NCBI GenBank assembly: GCA_948788915.1
Contig: CAQFOZ010000051.1
Coordinates: 1 to 13,885 of the forward strand
DNA length: 13,885 nucleotides
Direction: 5' to 3'
From: an uncultured Muribaculaceae bacterium
Lineage (GTDB): Bacteria; Bacteroidota; Bacteroidia; Bacteroidales; Muribaculaceae
The translations under genes were made by a program, and so were the position numbers. Shown here in pieces: positions 13,097 to 13,885 of the stretch. How positions within the stretch are numbered: position 1 is the first letter of the stretch; every line of letters starts with the position of its first letter. Under the pieces are notes generated by a model. That model was not told where the DNA came from and searched no databases. It saw nothing but the letters and a program-made list of their open reading frames with translations.

Positions 13097-13765
13097 TTAC
13101 CAGTCTATTGGAGTATATCCGTGTGTTTTAAGATATTCGTTGGCCCTGGAAAAATGTTTGCAGCCGAAGAATCCGCGATAGGCAGACAGGGGGGAAGGGT
13201 GGGGAGCTGTCAGTACAAGATGCCGGTTACGGTCAATAAACGCGCCTTTGCGGATTGCGTCCGACCCCCACAGCATGAACACAAGATGTTCCCGTTTCTC
13301 AGCCAATGCCCTTACAGCCGCGTCTGTGAATGTTTCCCATCCGTATCCTGCGTGCGATTTCGGGGATCCTGCGCGTACGGTGAGTGTGGCATTCAAGAGA
13401 AAAACACCTTGATTTGCCCATCGTGACAGATCTCCGTCTGCAGGGGAGGACACACCAAGATCATCTTCGATCTCCTTGAAAATGTTGCGTAGGGAAGGAG
13501 GTGTCTCGACGCCCTTGTTCACAGAGAAGCATAGACCGTTTGCCTGATTCGGACCATGATAGGGGTCCTGTCCTATGATTACAACCCTGACATTATTGAA
13601 AGGAGTAGTGTCAAAGGCTGAGAATATTCTGGATGCCGGCGGATATATATGTACGTGCGGATTTGAATACTCTCTTCTGACCATTTCTGTCAGATTGATA
13701 AAATATGGTTTGTCAAATTCCGGAGCTAATGCTTCTTTCCATCCGGTTTCAATTCTTACATTCAT
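13097..13765 (-). CDS. ung: Uracil-DNA glycosylase, family 1
   Basis: This 222-residue DNA repair enzyme removes uracil left by cytosine deamination or dUTP misincorporation. All family-1 landmarks are present: GQDPYHG (residues 65-71) with catalytic D67 and Y69, GLCFSV with the stacking F80, LLNATLTV with uracil-reading N125, and APHPSPLSAYRGFFGC with catalytic H189 and the minor-groove loop. The length is normal (E. coli has 229). The ATG at 13763-13765 has no strong Shine-Dalgarno. It is the first gene of a three-gene minus-strand operon. It lies head to head with tRNA-Arg across only 63 bp. I found no consensus promoter for it there, only an A/T-rich stretch ending in a run of Ts before TTG. 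Confidence 0.97.
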   Translation of the reverse strand: MNVRIETGWKEALAPEFDKPYFINLTEMVRREYSNPHVHIYPPASRIFSAFDTTPFNNVRVVIIGQDPYHGPNQANGLCFSVNKGVETPPSLRNIFKEIEDDLGVSSPADGDLSRWANQGVFLLNATLTVRAGSPKSHAGYGWETFTDAAVRALAEKREHLVFMLWGSDAIRKGAFIDRNRHLVLTAPHPSPLSAYRGFFGCKHFSRANEYLKTHGYTPIDW

Positions 13766-13786
13766 ATTACGAAGTTAACAAAAAAA

Positions 13787-13817
13787 TTTGCTTACTGAAC
13801 CAAAAATGCTAACTTTG
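13787..13817 (+). promoter_or_regulatory. Promoter of tRNA-Arg
   Basis: TTTG (13787-13790), exactly 19 bp, TAACTTTG (13810-13817): a full match to the Bacteroidales promoter. The start would be near 13824, about 5 nt before the mature tRNA end. Confidence 0.8.
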
Positions 13818-13828
13818 TAAAAAATTAC

Positions 13829-13885
13829 GTCCCCGTAGTTCAATGGATAGAATATCGGATTCCGGTTCCGACGATTAGGGTTCGA
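13829..13885 (+). tRNA. tRNA-Arg (anticodon CCG), cut by window end
   Basis: The 5' acceptor strand GTCCCCG (13829-13835), a D arm, and the anticodon stem TCGGA/TCCGA with loop TTCCGGT (anticodon CCG at 13862-13864, reading CGG codons) are visible. The start of the T arm, AGGGTTCGA, follows. The 3' acceptor strand is beyond the window. Confidence 0.93.

Overview
The window looks like a chromosomal segment of a gut-type Bacteroidales bacterium, most likely of the Muribaculaceae or a close relative. The evidence is an L17 protein with the long Ala/Lys/Glu tail usual in Bacteroidetes, weak or absent Shine-Dalgarno sites, DUF5103 and DUF3109 genes, a GH3 enzyme ending in a carboxypeptidase-regulatory-like domain, and at least four good matches to the Bacteroidales promoter (TTTG, 19-20 bp, TAnnTTTG). 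The family-level placement is inference.

Layout. 1-606 (+): end of rpoA, then rplQ, which closes the ribosomal protein operon. A near-perfect 90-bp palindrome separates it from the convergent gene at 708-1385 (-), a degenerate Rossmann/SDR-like protein. 1427-1611: an intergenic palindromic repeat element. 1616-3046 (-): cardiolipin synthase, with a textbook promoter. 3165-4058 (-): secreted glycerophosphodiester phosphodiesterase. Upstream of it, two 64-bp repeats each carry hairpins and a promoter-like box. 4270-4455: a second structured repeat element, which also contains a 37-codon ORF. 4558-5466 (+): serine acetyltransferase (cysE), whose last two residues are Gly-Ile. 5573-8164 (-): periplasmic GH3 beta-glucosidase. 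8252-9547 (-): a membrane-anchored coiled-coil protein of unknown function. 9585-10946 (-): rpoN (sigma-54). 11009-11093 (-): tRNA-Leu(TAA). 11224-13765 (-): ung, a DUF5103 gene and a DUF3109 gene, read in that order as a tight operon. 13829 to the end (+): tRNA-Arg(CCG), cut by the window edge, with its own consensus promoter.

The genes are mostly housekeeping: translation and transcription (rpoA, rplQ, rpoN, tRNAs), lipid metabolism (cls, glycerophosphodiesterase), cysteine synthesis (cysE), uracil repair (ung) and glycan breakdown (GH3). No phage, CRISPR, transposase or defence locus is visible. The interest lies mainly between genes. There are three kinds of structured intergenic repeat. 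An overlapping terminator/alternative-hairpin arrangement lies between tRNA-Leu and rpoN and resembles an attenuator. There is also a 9-bp-period repeat upstream of the GH3 gene.
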